From NCBI RefSeq assembly GCF_018991925.1, contig NW_024756914.1:10515488-10579487 (forward strand): a stretch of 64,000 bases of DNA, in the 5' to 3' direction. The DNA is from Homarus americanus (taxonomy: Eukaryota > Arthropoda > Malacostraca > Decapoda > Nephropidae). Below are positions 49,187-61,135 of the stretch, piece by piece. Below the pieces are notes generated by a model. That model saw nothing but the letters and a program-made list of their open reading frames with translations, did not search any database and was not told the origin of the DNA. The first letter of the stretch is position 1. Every line of letters begins with the position of its first letter. The translations under genes were made by a program, and so were the position numbers.

Positions 49187-49231
49187 TACAGTACAGTACA
49201 GTACTGTACTGTACTGTACTGTACTGTACAG
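49187..49231. repeat. Mixed-orientation TACAG/TACTG pentamer array
   Basis: Nine contiguous pentamers: three TACAG, five TACTG, one TACAG. The switch of orientation inside the run is unlike ordinary microsatellite slippage. Confidence 0.92.
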
Positions 49232-49763
49232 GGTGTTTTGAAAATACATTACATAATGCTGGGGATGTATTCCTGACACAAGATAAATTACTTCATAACC
49301 ATGGTGTCAACACCTCATAGTTATAACACATGACAGTTGGGTTTGGAAGGTGATAAAACTATGGAGTATAAATTAAATATCCAGTATTGCTAGTACAATT
49401 TATTTACAACCATAGGCAGTCTGATATGGAGTTTACGGTAAATGTTCAAAGTTCCGGCCCTGTTATTGAACGTTACCGCTTACTTTAAACAGGGCTTCAT
49501 ATTTTGTGTTTTATGTCCCTATGGAGTCATTTGTCCTTATGTATGTCTCAAGAATACTTCCCCAGAATAATGTAATATAACTCTGCACACCAAACAAAGT
49601 TAAGTACTGTATTGAATGAGTTTTTCAGATTTGTTTTACACCAAAAATCTTCTCACCTGTATACAAAATTGGCTGTTCACCACCAATTTCTTTAAGGAGC
49701 GGTAAGACTGTAAATTACAATATATCACAAAACACTATAACTATAGGTAATAGAGCAACTCAC

Positions 49764-49943
49764 ATGTAGTGGAGGTCCTTCGTGCTTACTTCATACGCCC
49801 ATGTTGCGGCTTCCTGGAAGAATTTGACAATCAAACTCTTGGTCAAGTTAATTGGATGGTGCAAGTGACGCGTGATCACCATGCTGTGCCATGCTTCCAC
49901 TTTAAATGTGTTTGTCATACGAACTGTTTCATCTGTGATGTGC
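49764..49943 (-). CDS. GalT-like gene, coding exon 4 (HIT-fold core)
   Basis: The acceptor is GTATATAG upstream of 49943 and the donor is AT|GTGAGT at 49763. The reading frame is fixed by the phases on each side. It encodes a strand-turn-helix (WHSMVITRHLHHPINLTK, then IVKFFQEAATWAYEV) matching the HIT/GalT pattern in which a strand, a His and an NLT-type helix start precede the catalytic motif. The phase chain from exon 3 to exon 5 supports it well. Confidence 0.78.
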
Positions 49944-51206
49944 CTATATACAAAAATACATACACTATTAGTACAACACTACACATGATACCTTAAAATA
50001 TATTCAAATACAATTAACGTCCTTTAATCAAATTAATAATTTTCAGAAAGAAATGGTAGATCCTATGATCCTACCACAGATAGCAAATTTTGTTATTAAA
50101 ATCCAAGCTCGAAGCCACAAGCTTCCTCACACCGTGACCTACAACACTAAACGTCACCAGTTAAACTCCAACACATCTGAATACGGTAAATTTTTTGGAG
50201 GTAAAAGACAATATTAACCCTTTCACAGCAACTGCTTCAAATTTGGGAGACTGTCTAAATGACACACTATTGTCAAAAGATATAAAAGAATGTTTGATGA
50301 TTCTGGCTACATCTAAAGACAAGTTATGTAATGGCCCTTGTTTCACAAACAGAAGTATTATATAAATGGGTTAAAATTACATTTGATTTATATACTGATT
50401 CATACCCTGTAACTTTCCACTGGCTATGAGGTGACATGTTCAATGCACGTGATAAGGTGTGCCCAAGGGAAGCTGCGTCATACTATGCTGAGTAAAGGCA
50501 TAAAGTAGCCGGCTCCTGGCCACCTAAAGCGGGCAGTAGCTTGATATCCTTGACTAGAGGAAGACGTTATTTGAGAGCCGCAGTGGATGGCTCCGTCATC
50601 CCTCGAGGGAGGACGACGCGTCTATTCCGTTCTCCCTCGATGGGTCACTACTCAGAGTCTCACTCACAAACTTACATTGAACGGAAATTGATTCACGTCT
50701 ATTTACATAGACGCCGTCCTTTCTCATCACAGTCATAAATAGTGGAACTTACGGTTGATCTACACTCAGGAATTATACAAATAATACTTTTTAATAAAAG
50801 AAGAAACTTCAATTGGGTTTCGTTACTAAAGCCCAATATAATATACATGAACAAACCTGGTCAACATTGGAAATAACCAGCCAGTTCAGTTATGTTAAAA
50901 AGCATAACCAGATCACTGTTGCTAAAGGGTTATGTTGGGACAACAACCACCACCTTTTTTATCTCCATATAAGAGGAATTCAAGTTTAAAATCTATGTTA
51001 TTTATAATCATCCACCATATTGAGCTTTATTTCTTATCAGTTACACATTTATTCATTTATTTATTACAGAAAATATGGCTGATGTGAGAACACAAAGGTA
51101 TACAAGGGACAAATATGATAATTTTTATTATTATTCTGATGATCAATATTTACTGCATATACTCAGGTGTAGTTCGAGTAGGAGGGTTTAACAATATACA
51201 CCTAGT
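49944..51206. other. Intron 3 of GalT-like gene, left part
   Basis: No exon. 50440-50760 is GC-richer (GAGGGAGGACGACGCG; GAGTCTCACTCACAAAC) and may be a repeat fragment with no second copy here. Confidence 0.3.
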
Positions 51207-51522
51207 ATTTTTGAGGGTTTAAAAGTGGTGTATTTCCATGGATCATTAACAGTGAATGATAACTACCAGGTAGACTTACCACGCTCCTTCATCCTGGCCT
51301 TACCTGCCATACCCCTAGAGTCTTTCTTATGTTGTTGCATCAAGAGCAGAACCTCCTTCACTAACAGTACTGTACAGTATATGCCACTTTAAGTCTATAA
51401 ATACTTGACACAAATGAAGATTTATAGATAACTTTCCTTTTGTTTGTATCAGTTAACATCACTGGTGCCAAGTTAGACTCATCACTGTAGCCACATCCCC
51501 CCAGCTCTCTCCCCACCAGGCC
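51207..51522. repeat. Interspersed repeat, inverted copy of 11866-12180
   Basis: Matches the other copy in reverse complement over its whole length (CTCTAGAGTCTTTCTTATG-type core; ATCAGTTAACATCACTGGTG). No termini visible. Confidence 0.75.
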
Positions 51523-51667
51523 GAGCTGTCAGATGTTATGATTATTTTTCAACTTGTAATTTGGGTAAATATACATAAATTTTTTCATTTTTCTTTTGCT
51601 CAGTTTTGTGCATCCATAATCCTACATACATAATGTCCAATAAAATATATAATGTATGTACTGAATA

Positions 51668-54232
51668 CAGTAGTATCTCAGGTTTAGCGAGTTTTAGATT
51701 TGCGATTCATATGTTTCACGTCACTTTCAAAATTTCCAGTCTCTCAAGAATAGCGATTTTCATTACCAGTTTCGCGAGTCATTGTTGAGTGGACAGCGAG
51801 CAATGTCACGGTCTTTTGTTATCGGTCGACCCACCGACTGTTTTTGTTTACGGCATAACGGCAGTTAGTTTGAATGAGCGAGTGATGTAGTGACCTTGGA
51901 TAATATAACCCATTGTGCTTACGTTTCGCGAGATTCTTGTTTAACTATTAACGATTCTTGTGTATTCGCGATTCTTGTGTATAAACGATAAGTGAAGGTC
52001 AATAATGTAAATGTCGGGAGCGGTTCTGGTGGTAATGATGGCCGTAGAGGTCAACAAGGAAAGCCCCAAGCCAAGCATGACTACCGTAAGGGGAGTCAAG
52101 AAGAGGAAATACTGTACACCCTTGAAATGAAACGAGAAATGCTTGAAATGATCAAAAGTGATGCTCATACCTGTGAAGTGACACATGGGTTCAACTGCCC
52201 CGAATCAACCATACATTCCCTTAAGAAGAACAAGGAAGCCTTAACGGCTTCTGTGAATGTATTCTTAAGATTTTCTATAGCAGGACGTTCTCCAATACTT
52301 CACAATGAAACCTACTGCTTGTTATCACGGAACATTACCGTCACAAGTGGGTGGAAAGAAGAAACCTTGAGCAAGGTGACCTGTCTGGGCCACAGATAAG
52401 GCATCAAGCACGTGTTGATTACGCTGCAGTTGCACAGAAGAAACGTGTTGACTATCCACCACCGTTCAATCTTCTGTTGGTTGGTTGGCTGCCTTTAAGA
52501 AGCATTATGAAGTCAAGTTTGCCCACTACCATGGGGAGAGAGCATCGGCTGATGTCACAGCAGCAGAAAAATATTCACCTGTCTTTCAAGCTCTTGTGAA
52601 AGAGGGTTGTTATTACCGAGACCAGATCTTCAATTGTGACGAAAATGGCATTTTCTGGAAGCTCTCACCTAAGACCACTTTCACTGCCAAGGATGAAAAA
52701 CAGGCAAGGGCGTGTAAAGACTTCAAAGGACAGGATTACAGTTATATCCACAGCTAATGCAAGTAAACATTTCTTGATGAAACCCCTGGTTGTTAACTGT
52801 GCTGCCCGTCCTAGAGCCTACCATCATGCCAATATGTCGCAGCTCAATGTTTATTGGACGTCTAATAAGAAAGCTCGGGTTACAACGTCTTTATGGACCA
52901 ATCGGTCTGACAAGCACTTTGTTCCTGACGCCCAACAGTACTGCTGGAGGAAGAACATTGACTACAAAGTGATCCTGGTGATGGATGATGCTCCTGGACA
53001 CTCTTTAAGTTTGTAATTGGATGCCACCCTAATGTACAAGTTATCTTCCTTCCTCCTAACACCACATCACTTCTGCAGCCACTTGACCAAGAATTCATCA
53101 GTAATGTTAAGCTGTTCTACTATCAGTCACTCTATAAAGACTTTCATCAGGCAGACAGACTCATTAGTTGTTACAATAAATTGAGGCAGAACTTTCTGAC
53201 AGTGACCAGGCTCTACCAGCTAACCAGGAGGAGGAGATGGTAGACGACCTGACTCCTAGCACCTCACCACCCCTCAACTGTGAAGTGTTATCAGTTTGTG
53301 AATTTGGGAAGAAATATAATATTAAAAATGCAGTGGACAGAATTGTTGAGGTATGGCGTAAGATTAATGTTGCAACAGTGCTACATGCACGGAAGCCTTC
53401 GTTGGCTAACTCCGAGATAAGTGGGACAGAACAGACCGCGAGGAGAGGCAGTCCGTGGCGGCAACACTAATGGACACAATGGAGGCAGCCCGCTCAGTCC
53501 CAGCACCGGGATTTTTAGATGTTCAGGTTGAAGATTTACAAGAAATCGTTGGTCAACATCAGCAGCAACCGACAATTGAAGAAATGTTGGAGGAGGACGA
53601 AGAGCAAGAAGAACAGCAACCAACACAAGAGGATGACGTTAAGCCTGGTGAACCTACAACACACCAGCTGACTGAGCTGCTCACAAACATCGCACGTCTC
53701 GGTGAACAGCTACAAGAATACGATTCCAGGCCTCATCCTCGGAACCTTATCTGCCCCGTCCTCAATAAGGTTATGGAGGAATATAAGGCCTTGTACTGTA
53801 CATGTCCCGTGTTAATGGTCATCAGCTGGCCCTCATTACTGTACAAAGCCAGCCTATTAATGCCTTGGCAAACATCACTTTAGGAGATGATGATGACACC
53901 ACCGATGACGATAGAGTAGTGTTGGGTGACTTACTGGTGGAAGAGCTGCCTCAAGACTTTGATGCTGAGGTTAGAGGAGGGAGCAGTAACCAGCCCTCCC
54001 CATCAACCAGACCCGTCAAGCATTTCACTGACTCCATCAAGGTAAGTTATTCTACAGTATGAGTGTATATAAATATTGTTATTAACAATATATACAATAT
54101 ATTATCTGTGAATACATTAATGTAATGTCATTAGGCTTATTTATATGTATTTCAATGTCACTCGTTTCACGATTTTAACTTTCGCAAAGCTAAAACCAGT
54201 ACCAATTAGTCGCGAAACATGAGATCTTACTG
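51668..54232. mobile_element. Decayed Tigger transposon, third subfamily
   Basis: It starts CAGTAGTATCTCAGGTTTAG after TA and ends GCGAAACATGAGATCTTACTG, inverted repeats with several changes; the right TA has decayed. It carries transposase remnants on the + strand. Confidence 0.8.
51992..54062 (+). pseudogene. Transposase pseudogene of the third Tigger
   Basis: Pieces in several frames: a psq-like start (LEMKREMLEMIKSD...FNCPESTIHSLKKNKEAL), GWLAAFKKHYEVKF...ASADVTAA, NCDENGIFWK (first D), RITVISTANASKHFLMKPLV, VILVMDDAPGHSLSL (second D), NVQVIFLPPNTTSLLQPLDQ (third D) and an acidic, glutamine-rich C-terminus (EEMLEEDEEQEEQQP). At least four frame changes or stops interrupt it. Confidence 0.8.
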
Positions 54233-54379
54233 CGTATACAATTATCATAAAGTGAAAAATATAAGGGGAATAAATATTTCTTTGTGCGCAAGAATTAGCA
54301 GACTGAAAAAGGAAGGGAGGAGTGGAGTGAGGGAGCTCCACTGCTAGGAGGGTAGACAGAGGCAGTGTCCCAGCTGGAC

Positions 54380-55821
54380 TGTATTGCTATGGTGAGCATC
54401 AAGGCCAGACAGCCAGCATTCCTGAAACTGTGAATGAACAAGCAATTCGTGATTCTATTCAAGCGAATGTTCCTGCAAGTGCTAAAGTGGTGCAGGTTGT
54501 TCGTGACAAGAACATTGTGAAAACTGAGAAAGCACTGAACATTTGGACTGAGGACCGGCACCACAAAAATGTTCCTATCGACAGCAACGTGATTGGTGAA
54601 AAGGCTAAAAGTCTTTATGCTCTTTTTTACGAGTCAACGGGTGGTGAAGGGGCTAGTGCCATGACTGAACCAACTTTTAGTGCCAGTAAAGGTTGGTTCA
54701 AGAATTTTAAGAAAAAGATTCTCACTCCATAATGTGAAGCAGACTGGGGAGGCCGCATCAGCTGACCACACAGCCGCAGATGTAATTCCCACCAAGTGGA
54801 AGAAAACAATAAGAGAGAAAGGCTACAGACCAGAGTGAGTGCTTAATGCTGATGAATCTAGTTTATATAGGAAGAAAATGCCTGGTAGAACCTACATAAA
54901 CAAGCAGGAGAGGCGTGCCTCAAGGCAGTCAGGGACAGAGACGTTCATCTTCTGTGGCAATGTGGCTTGCCTGGCTCGCTTTACCGCTCAGCAAACCCTT
55001 GGGCTTTCAAGGGTAAAAACAAGAACCTTTTGGCAGTCCAACAAAAAGGCTTGGGTAACCGTCCAAGCATTCCTGGACCGGTTCCATAACTGCTTCGTCC
55101 GGGAAGTGAAAAAATACCTTGCTTCCGAGAAGATGGAATTCAAAGTGTTATTATTGATAAACAATGCACCAGGCCACCCAGAAAGTTTAGCCTTCCAGGT
55201 GTAGAGGTGGTGTTCCTACCCCCTAACACCACTGCTCTTATCCAGCCTCTCGATCAGGGTGTAATACACACCTTCAAGGCATATTATACACGCTGCTCTT
55301 TTGGTCGTATCCGTAGTGCCATGGATGAAGACCCTGACCTTGATGTTAGCAAGTGTTGGAAGGAGTACAGCATTGTGGACTGCATTACCAACATCAGTGA
55401 AGTGTTCAGTGAACTCAAACCAGAGAGAGTGAATGGTTGTTGGTGAACCTTATGGCCTGAGTGTGTGAATAACTTTCAGGGATTTCCGTCCATAGTAAAG
55501 GAGGTGAATGACATTGCGAGTGTTGCACGTCAGTTGGGTGGTGAGGGGTTTGTGGACATGGCTGCTGAAGACGTGGAAGAGCCCATTGATGGCCACGGAG
55601 AGGAACGGACAGAAGAGGATTTGGAAGAGTTGGTAAAAAGTGCCGATGAAGAGGAAGACATTATGGAATTACAACAAGAAGGTTGGAGCTTGGACAATAT
55701 TGGTGAACTATTTCGTCAGGTAAAGATGATGAATGAATTCATTGTTGACCACGACCCTTCCATGGAACACAGCCTTAAGACAGTCCAAGGAATCAACCAG
55801 GTATTGCTTCCCTACCAGTGA
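54380..55821 (+). pseudogene. TIGD1-like transposase pseudogene
   Basis: It lacks the psq domain and begins in the CENP-B-like part (KTEKALNIWTEDRHHKNVPI...KGWFKNFKK). After a frameshift it continues GEAASADHTAADVIPTKW, a stop near 54836, VLNADESSLYRKKMPGRTYI, AWVTVQAFLDRFHNCFVREV, LLLINNAPGHPESL and EVVFLPPNTTALIQPLDQGV, a stop near 55446, and a C-terminal acidic helix region. The second catalytic Asp reads Asn (INNAPGH). The element's own termini are not identified. It is not closely related to the other three transposases here. Confidence 0.8.
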
Positions 55822-56165
55822 CGTGCCACCCCACCACCCGCCTCTCCACCAACCACCACTCCATCACCCTCTTCCACCAGTGATCCACCTATGCTTCAGT
55901 AACCAGATGTCTCCCTATGTACAGTACACCACTTAAACTTCCACATATAATGTAAGTACTGTACAGTATTGTGACCTAAGTTTCTCCTACACAGTATACC
56001 TGTATATTAGTGCACTAAGGTATTATATAAGTAGCTATTACAGGTTTTGCCAATTCATGGAACCTATCCCTCACACATGGCATGGGTCTACTGTACTTGT
56101 TTAATATTTTAAAACGTGTTCCCACTCTTAGCCTCAGAGTTACCAGCACGGTAGGGACCCATATA

Positions 56166-56907
56166 CAGGTATCCCCGTATTTACGATGGAGTTACGTTCC
56201 TGAAAAGAACAGTTGTAAGGAGAAATATCGTGCATCAGGATCATTATAACATGGGGCTCAATGGGATGTGTAATCAGCCAGTCCGACACCCAAATGTATT
56301 ACCGAAAATAAAATTCCTACACTAATACTACAGTACAATTAAACAATACTGACCACATCATTAAGAACAAGTCTGGTCATCATGAAGGCCTTATAAGGGG
56401 GCTCTTGTGGGTGGAGTGGAGACATGACCCACACAGCCCCTGGGGAGTCTCATGCTGCTTAACAATGTCAAGCTTCACCTCAGAGACACAGTTGTCTTGG
56501 CCTTCCCAGACATTTTCACAGTTACACTGCTCACTTCACAGTCACACAAACAGAGGCAAAGCACCTACAGTCACAAAAGCACGGAAAAATATCACTTGAG
56601 ATTCACCAATACAGATTGAACCTTAGTCATGTCCTCACAGTGTAAAAAAAAAAAAAAATACCACCAATGATAAGTAAGAACACCAATAATCACTGAGCTA
56701 CATGGTCATGGCACAAAGCTTGGGACTGTAGTGCAGCTGCATGGTGACCCACGGGCAGACCACAGATGACATGTGCATCATGTTGGCTAGACGATGACCA
56801 TCATTCATGTGAAATTTTTTTAGATGTAAATAGGAGGATGGTTTAATACATCACCGTCGTTACAGTGAAATATGGTGGATAAGGAGGTCATAAATAGGGA
56901 GACACTG
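56166..56907. mobile_element. MITE with CAGGTATCCCCG ends
   Basis: The left end is CAGGTATCCCCGTATTTACG after TA; the right end is CATAAATAGGGAGACACTG before TA. 742 bp. The left half matches 10757-11125. No transposase. Confidence 0.68.
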
Positions 56908-57118
56908 TACCTGTAATTGTACCTAATCATTCCAATATGGATGAGAAATTCAAAATGGAACAATTGGGGTAACCGTCCTCGACCTCCGGCCACGATAGCT
57001 TATTACACTGCAGCACTGGTTAATTCTCCTTGTCTTTATCAAAACTCCATTAAGCTCTTGATGAACTAGTACTTCAATTAAAAAATGTCTTCACTTTTAA
57101 TTTTTAAGAAAGCAAATA

Positions 57119-57420
57119 CAGTCGGCCCTTAACATACGCGGGTTTAGCATACACGGATTTGTAAATACGCGGATTGCCCTGCCGGAGAAATATTCTGTAC
57201 CGACACTCACAGCTGGTGGTGCGTCGTTTCCATTGTTTACTGGTAGTTCCTGGTAAATATTTTTCAACCTAACGAAACTATAACCCGTTTAGAGGTCGAC
57301 CCCCAATTTTTTGCCAAATAATTTGGTCATAAAAACTCGAACTACACACAGGTATAGACGGTAAATAAGGACATGGGGGGCCAGGGTTTTTTTAGAGGGG
57401 GGGGGCAATAGTACACGGAT
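57119..57420. mobile_element. Single-ended Tigger-like fragment
   Basis: CAGTCGGCCCTTAACATACG next to TA looks like a transposon terminus; repeated phrases (ATACGCGG, TACACGGATT) follow. I see no right terminus. A G run lies at 57376-57405. Confidence 0.5.
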
Positions 57421-57541
57421 TCTGAACATTCATGGGTAGTCACAACTCTTCAACTTGTGGTACTGTATGTGTTGATGAAGAAGAGTGTAAAATAAATCGA
57501 GGGATGTAGAAAAATACATAAGCTTTACACACACTACGTAC

Positions 57542-57729
57542 CTCCCGAACTCATCAACAGCCGTCATATTATTGTATCTGCAAAAATCACAATCTTTTGC
57601 ACTGTCTTCACTGACTTTATCAACCCACTCATATATGTTTGTCTCCATGGCTGGCATTGGACGTTTAGCTCGTACTGGATTGTAGACCACGTGCTCCGAT
57701 GTTAGTGGATTGAACACGTGGATCAGATG
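57542..57729 (-). CDS. GalT-like gene, coding exon 3 with CxxC motif
   Basis: The acceptor is TTTATTGCAG upstream of 57729 and the donor is AG|GTACGT at 57541. It encodes HLIHVFNPLTSEHVVYNPVR, then CDFCRYNNMTAVDEFG. The CxxC pair is where GalT family proteins place two zinc ligands, and an NxT glycosylation site follows it. The exon ends two bases into an Arg codon completed by the next exon. Confidence 0.78.
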
Positions 57730-57981
57730 CTGCAATAAAATCAAAGATCATTAGGAAGAATTTGTGGAGTATTTCTTGGCGTTATGTCGGGCCTTTCTTG
57801 TTGGACTTAATCCCCTATTCTGTGTACATATATCACCACTAACCTCGTTCACCCACGACAGTGCAGGATACTGTACGTGATGTCTGGAAATACTGTAACA
57901 AAGTGCTTTAGTGTACAATGATGCTATATTAGGGATCTAATATGGTACAGAATATAGAGACTGCAATAATGGATGTTTTTA

Positions 57982-58640
57982 CAGTCATCCCTTGGTTATC
58001 ACGCCTAATTGGGACCGCGCCGAGTGCGTGATAACAAAAAAGGCGATAACGAAAGTACAGAACCTATGGGATTTCTTCTAATTGGTTCCAGGCACCCAAG
58101 ACCCAACCCCACGTTTCCCATTTTATGACCATTTAGACCCACTAAATATATATATATATAATGTTATGGTAAATATCATAAACACACATAGGCATGGCTA
58201 GGTTTATTACAAAGTGATAAAAAGGATACGCTTAATACTGTAGTCCACAAAACATGTAGCTATGTCTTTCTTTGAGTCCCCCATCTGAGGAGTCTGTTTT
58301 CTCATCGCTTCAGGACGCCTGAGTCCTCCGTTTTCTCTCAATCTTAGAGTGCACCCGAGACTTTGTTATTCCTTAGTAATGACACAGAATTTGAAATTGC
58401 AACTGGGGTTGCAATTGTTGAGGCAACTTAGATATGTCTGATTACAGCAAATGTGTTATTGTCAATTTGTAGGTGAAAGATTTTATCCTCAATAGATGTA
58501 GGTGAAGCAAATGGGTACAAACACCTGGAGGCAACTGAGTGATAACGAAATTCTCGGCTTGAAAAATGCGCTAAAACAGCAGGTGTGCAGATTTTGATGG
58601 AGGCGTGAAAACGAAAATCACGATAACCAAGGGATGACTG
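57982..58640. mobile_element. MITE with perfect 19-bp terminal repeats
   Basis: CAGTCATCCCTTGGTTATC at the left and its exact reverse complement at the right end, with TA on both sides; 659 bp. It lies in intron 2 of the GalT-like gene. No transposase, and no other copy in the window. Confidence 0.85.
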
Positions 58641-59236
58641 TAATATGCCACGGATCAAACAGGGCGGAGCAGCACCGTGTAATGTGACCAGGACGAGACA
58701 AGTACAGTACTGTGGTGTACTTGAACACCCAATTACAGTACAGTAAATAAGGACAAACAGGGTGGAGGTGAAAACTGACCATCAAAAGAAGGAAGTGGTG
58801 TACAGGTCATAGTTTACTGTTCATGACCTAAAACTCTTTTGAGCTGGTCTAACATTTCATCTTTCCTGAGCATCTTGCATCATGGCAGAAGATATGACCA
58901 CCTGTTTTTGTCATTACTTGAACATTTCACCCATTACAGAAGGTAAATAAATAGAAGAACCCATCTCACGGATACAGTACTGTACCTAACAACTAAATTT
59001 TCTTGTCAATGTCAATCGTCTCTATAATAATAATATTACATTCATATCAGAACCTGTAATGTAAACAATTTACACCTCTGGCTGCCTGACTACCGACCAT
59101 GGTGGTTCCAGTTTGAACCTGGCACTCAGAGGTGTACAGTACATTGTTTACATATTACATTCACATAACTACTTTTACAATGAACCTACAGAAATTTTAC
59201 CCTGTACTTGTAGACATCACACGCCCCCTCAATTTC

Positions 59237-59238
<2 letters not shown>

Positions 59239-59277
<39 letters not shown>

Positions 59278-59278
59278 A

Positions 59279-59318
<40 letters not shown>

Positions 59319-59340
59319 TGTGTGTGTGTGTGTGTGTGTG
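59239..59340. repeat. (TG)n-(CGTG)n-(TG)n microsatellite
   Basis: Pure TG at each side of a (CGTG)n centre. The apparent Cys/Val/Arg-rich frames across it are translation of the repeat. Confidence 0.97.
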
Positions 59341-59503
59341 TTTCACCCCTTTCTGCACTGTACTTGTCTTACACTACACTATTTCCCCTAATCAATTCCC
59401 ATTTTTCCCTCAGGTGTCTGTACAGTATTTCTTGACCCCACCCATACAGTAGTAGGAGAGGAATAAAGACAATCTGAATTGTAATCATCTATACAAATAA
59501 TAC

Positions 59504-59752
59504 CTGGTGGTTAATTTTCTTCACCATCGCCTTGTCTCCTTTCATCCACTCACTAACTCGCTTGGCAAAGGGCGCAGGGAACTTCAACTTCCCAGAGTAG
59601 CGATCGTGGACTTCGTACAATGTAATAAACTTGTGATAGACGTCTGCACACTCGGCATTCTCGGACTCGGACCACGTCGAGACGAGGTTACCAAAGATCT
59701 CCTCAATGTCTTCGGAAAAATGTCCCCCAAAGCACTCGGTTATGTACCACTC
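59504..59752 (-). CDS. GalT-like gene, coding exon 2
   Basis: The acceptor is CCCTTCCAG just upstream of 59752 and the donor is CAG|GTATTA at 59503; 83 codons, phase 0 at both ends. It encodes EWYITECFGGHFSEDIEEIF and a stretch rich in charged and aromatic residues ending MVKKINHQ. I see no named domain; this is the lumenal region before the CxxC motif. Confidence 0.75.
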
Positions 59753-60877
59753 CTGGAAGGGAATTAATAACATTATACAGTATAGTTCTTCATGTGGCAA
59801 ATAACTTAATACAGTACAGTACCAGTAGCTGTTTATTGAGAGCACCAATCCCTGACCAACAACACCAGTGCTAAACTTTGACCTTGGCCTTTGACTAAAC
59901 CTTGAAAAAATAAAAGACTGGACACCATCCACACCCTGAACCAAACTTCACATATATCAACCACTGTCTCTTAACATAAGGTATGGATGTAACTGTCACA
60001 GGCAGGCACGTGCACAGGTAGGGCTCAAGACCAGCTGTAAAGGCTCACTTCATTGGCCTCCTCCCTCAGGGGATGGTGCCCCTTTTGCAAATACTCAGCC
60101 CCTCCATTGACAGGTCCTGTGCATGGCCCTGGTCACAGGAGGATCATCTTATATGAAATCACCATCAAGAAAACAACAACAATATGAGGTTGAGTTTAAA
60201 AGTGTGAACAGTACAGTACATGTAATCAGTGAGTGAAAGTATAATAAGCTAAAGGAATCTCAGTACTGTGTCTTGATTTTGTGCCGTCCAAAGCCGAGGC
60301 GTAAAGGAGATGTGAGCAGGAAGTGATAAGTGGAGTACAGTACAATGTGTAATATTTGGTTAGGAGTGTCTCAACAGGTACAGGAAGTGCTGGTGGTGGA
60401 AGGTGAGCTGTACTGAGAACATGTACACAATAAAGGGGGAGGAGTAAAGTGACAGGCTTTGAAAGGACTTGGATATAATTTGAGATGTGTGAGATACAAT
60501 GATAATGACTAAAGTGGACCAGGATAGAGTGGAGTGGAAATGAACACCTGGAGAGTAATGCAACTATAGTATAGGGCATTTTTCCCAGCTGAGAAAAGAT
60601 GCCCCGCCCCCTCCTCAAGAGTTACACCTGATTGGCTGTTGCAAATCTGTTCGATTTCGTCCTAAAGTAATGATGTATTTCTAAATGAGTTTATCCACAA
60701 TCGTTGGGATGACCGTTTCTGACGAGAAAGATATTTAGCTATATTATATAAAGATACATACATTCATCATTTCAAACAAGAGCAAGTAGGAAGTTTATCA
60801 GAAATATTATACATGAATTACCTATTAAACTCTGGTAGTAAATTGATGCTTTCGGAGGATGCATTTAGTACTGTATA
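59753..60877. other. Intron 1 of GalT-like gene, left part
   Basis: No exon, transposon end or other repeat recognised beyond scattered TACAGTA heptamers. Confidence 0.35.
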
Positions 60878-61135
60878 TACTTATTTTTACACACAATAAG
60901 TTATACAAAGACAAATTACATATCAATAAAACTACATTATGCAAAAACTAACATTTTAAAAGATCAGAATCACACAAAAATATTACAAGGCCGTCAACAG
61001 AGGCAGGAAATATAACTGGAAACAACTTCATATCTTCGTGTGATTCAGATCTTTTAAAATGTTAGTTTTTGCATAATGTAGTTTTATTGATACGTAATTT
61101 GTCTTTGTATGACTTACTGTGGGTGAAAATAAGTA
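60878..61135. repeat. Near-perfect hairpin (fold-back element)
   Basis: Arms of about 98 bases (60881-60977 and 61035-61132) are inverted copies with roughly eight mismatches, separated by about 57 bases (for example AACTACATTATGCAAAAACT opposite its reverse complement). The next element (61136) starts directly at its right border. No ORF. Confidence 0.9.

Noticed and set aside
59113..59452. Cys/Val/Arg-rich open frames
   Set aside because: They are translation of the TG/CGTG microsatellite; no splice or domain support.
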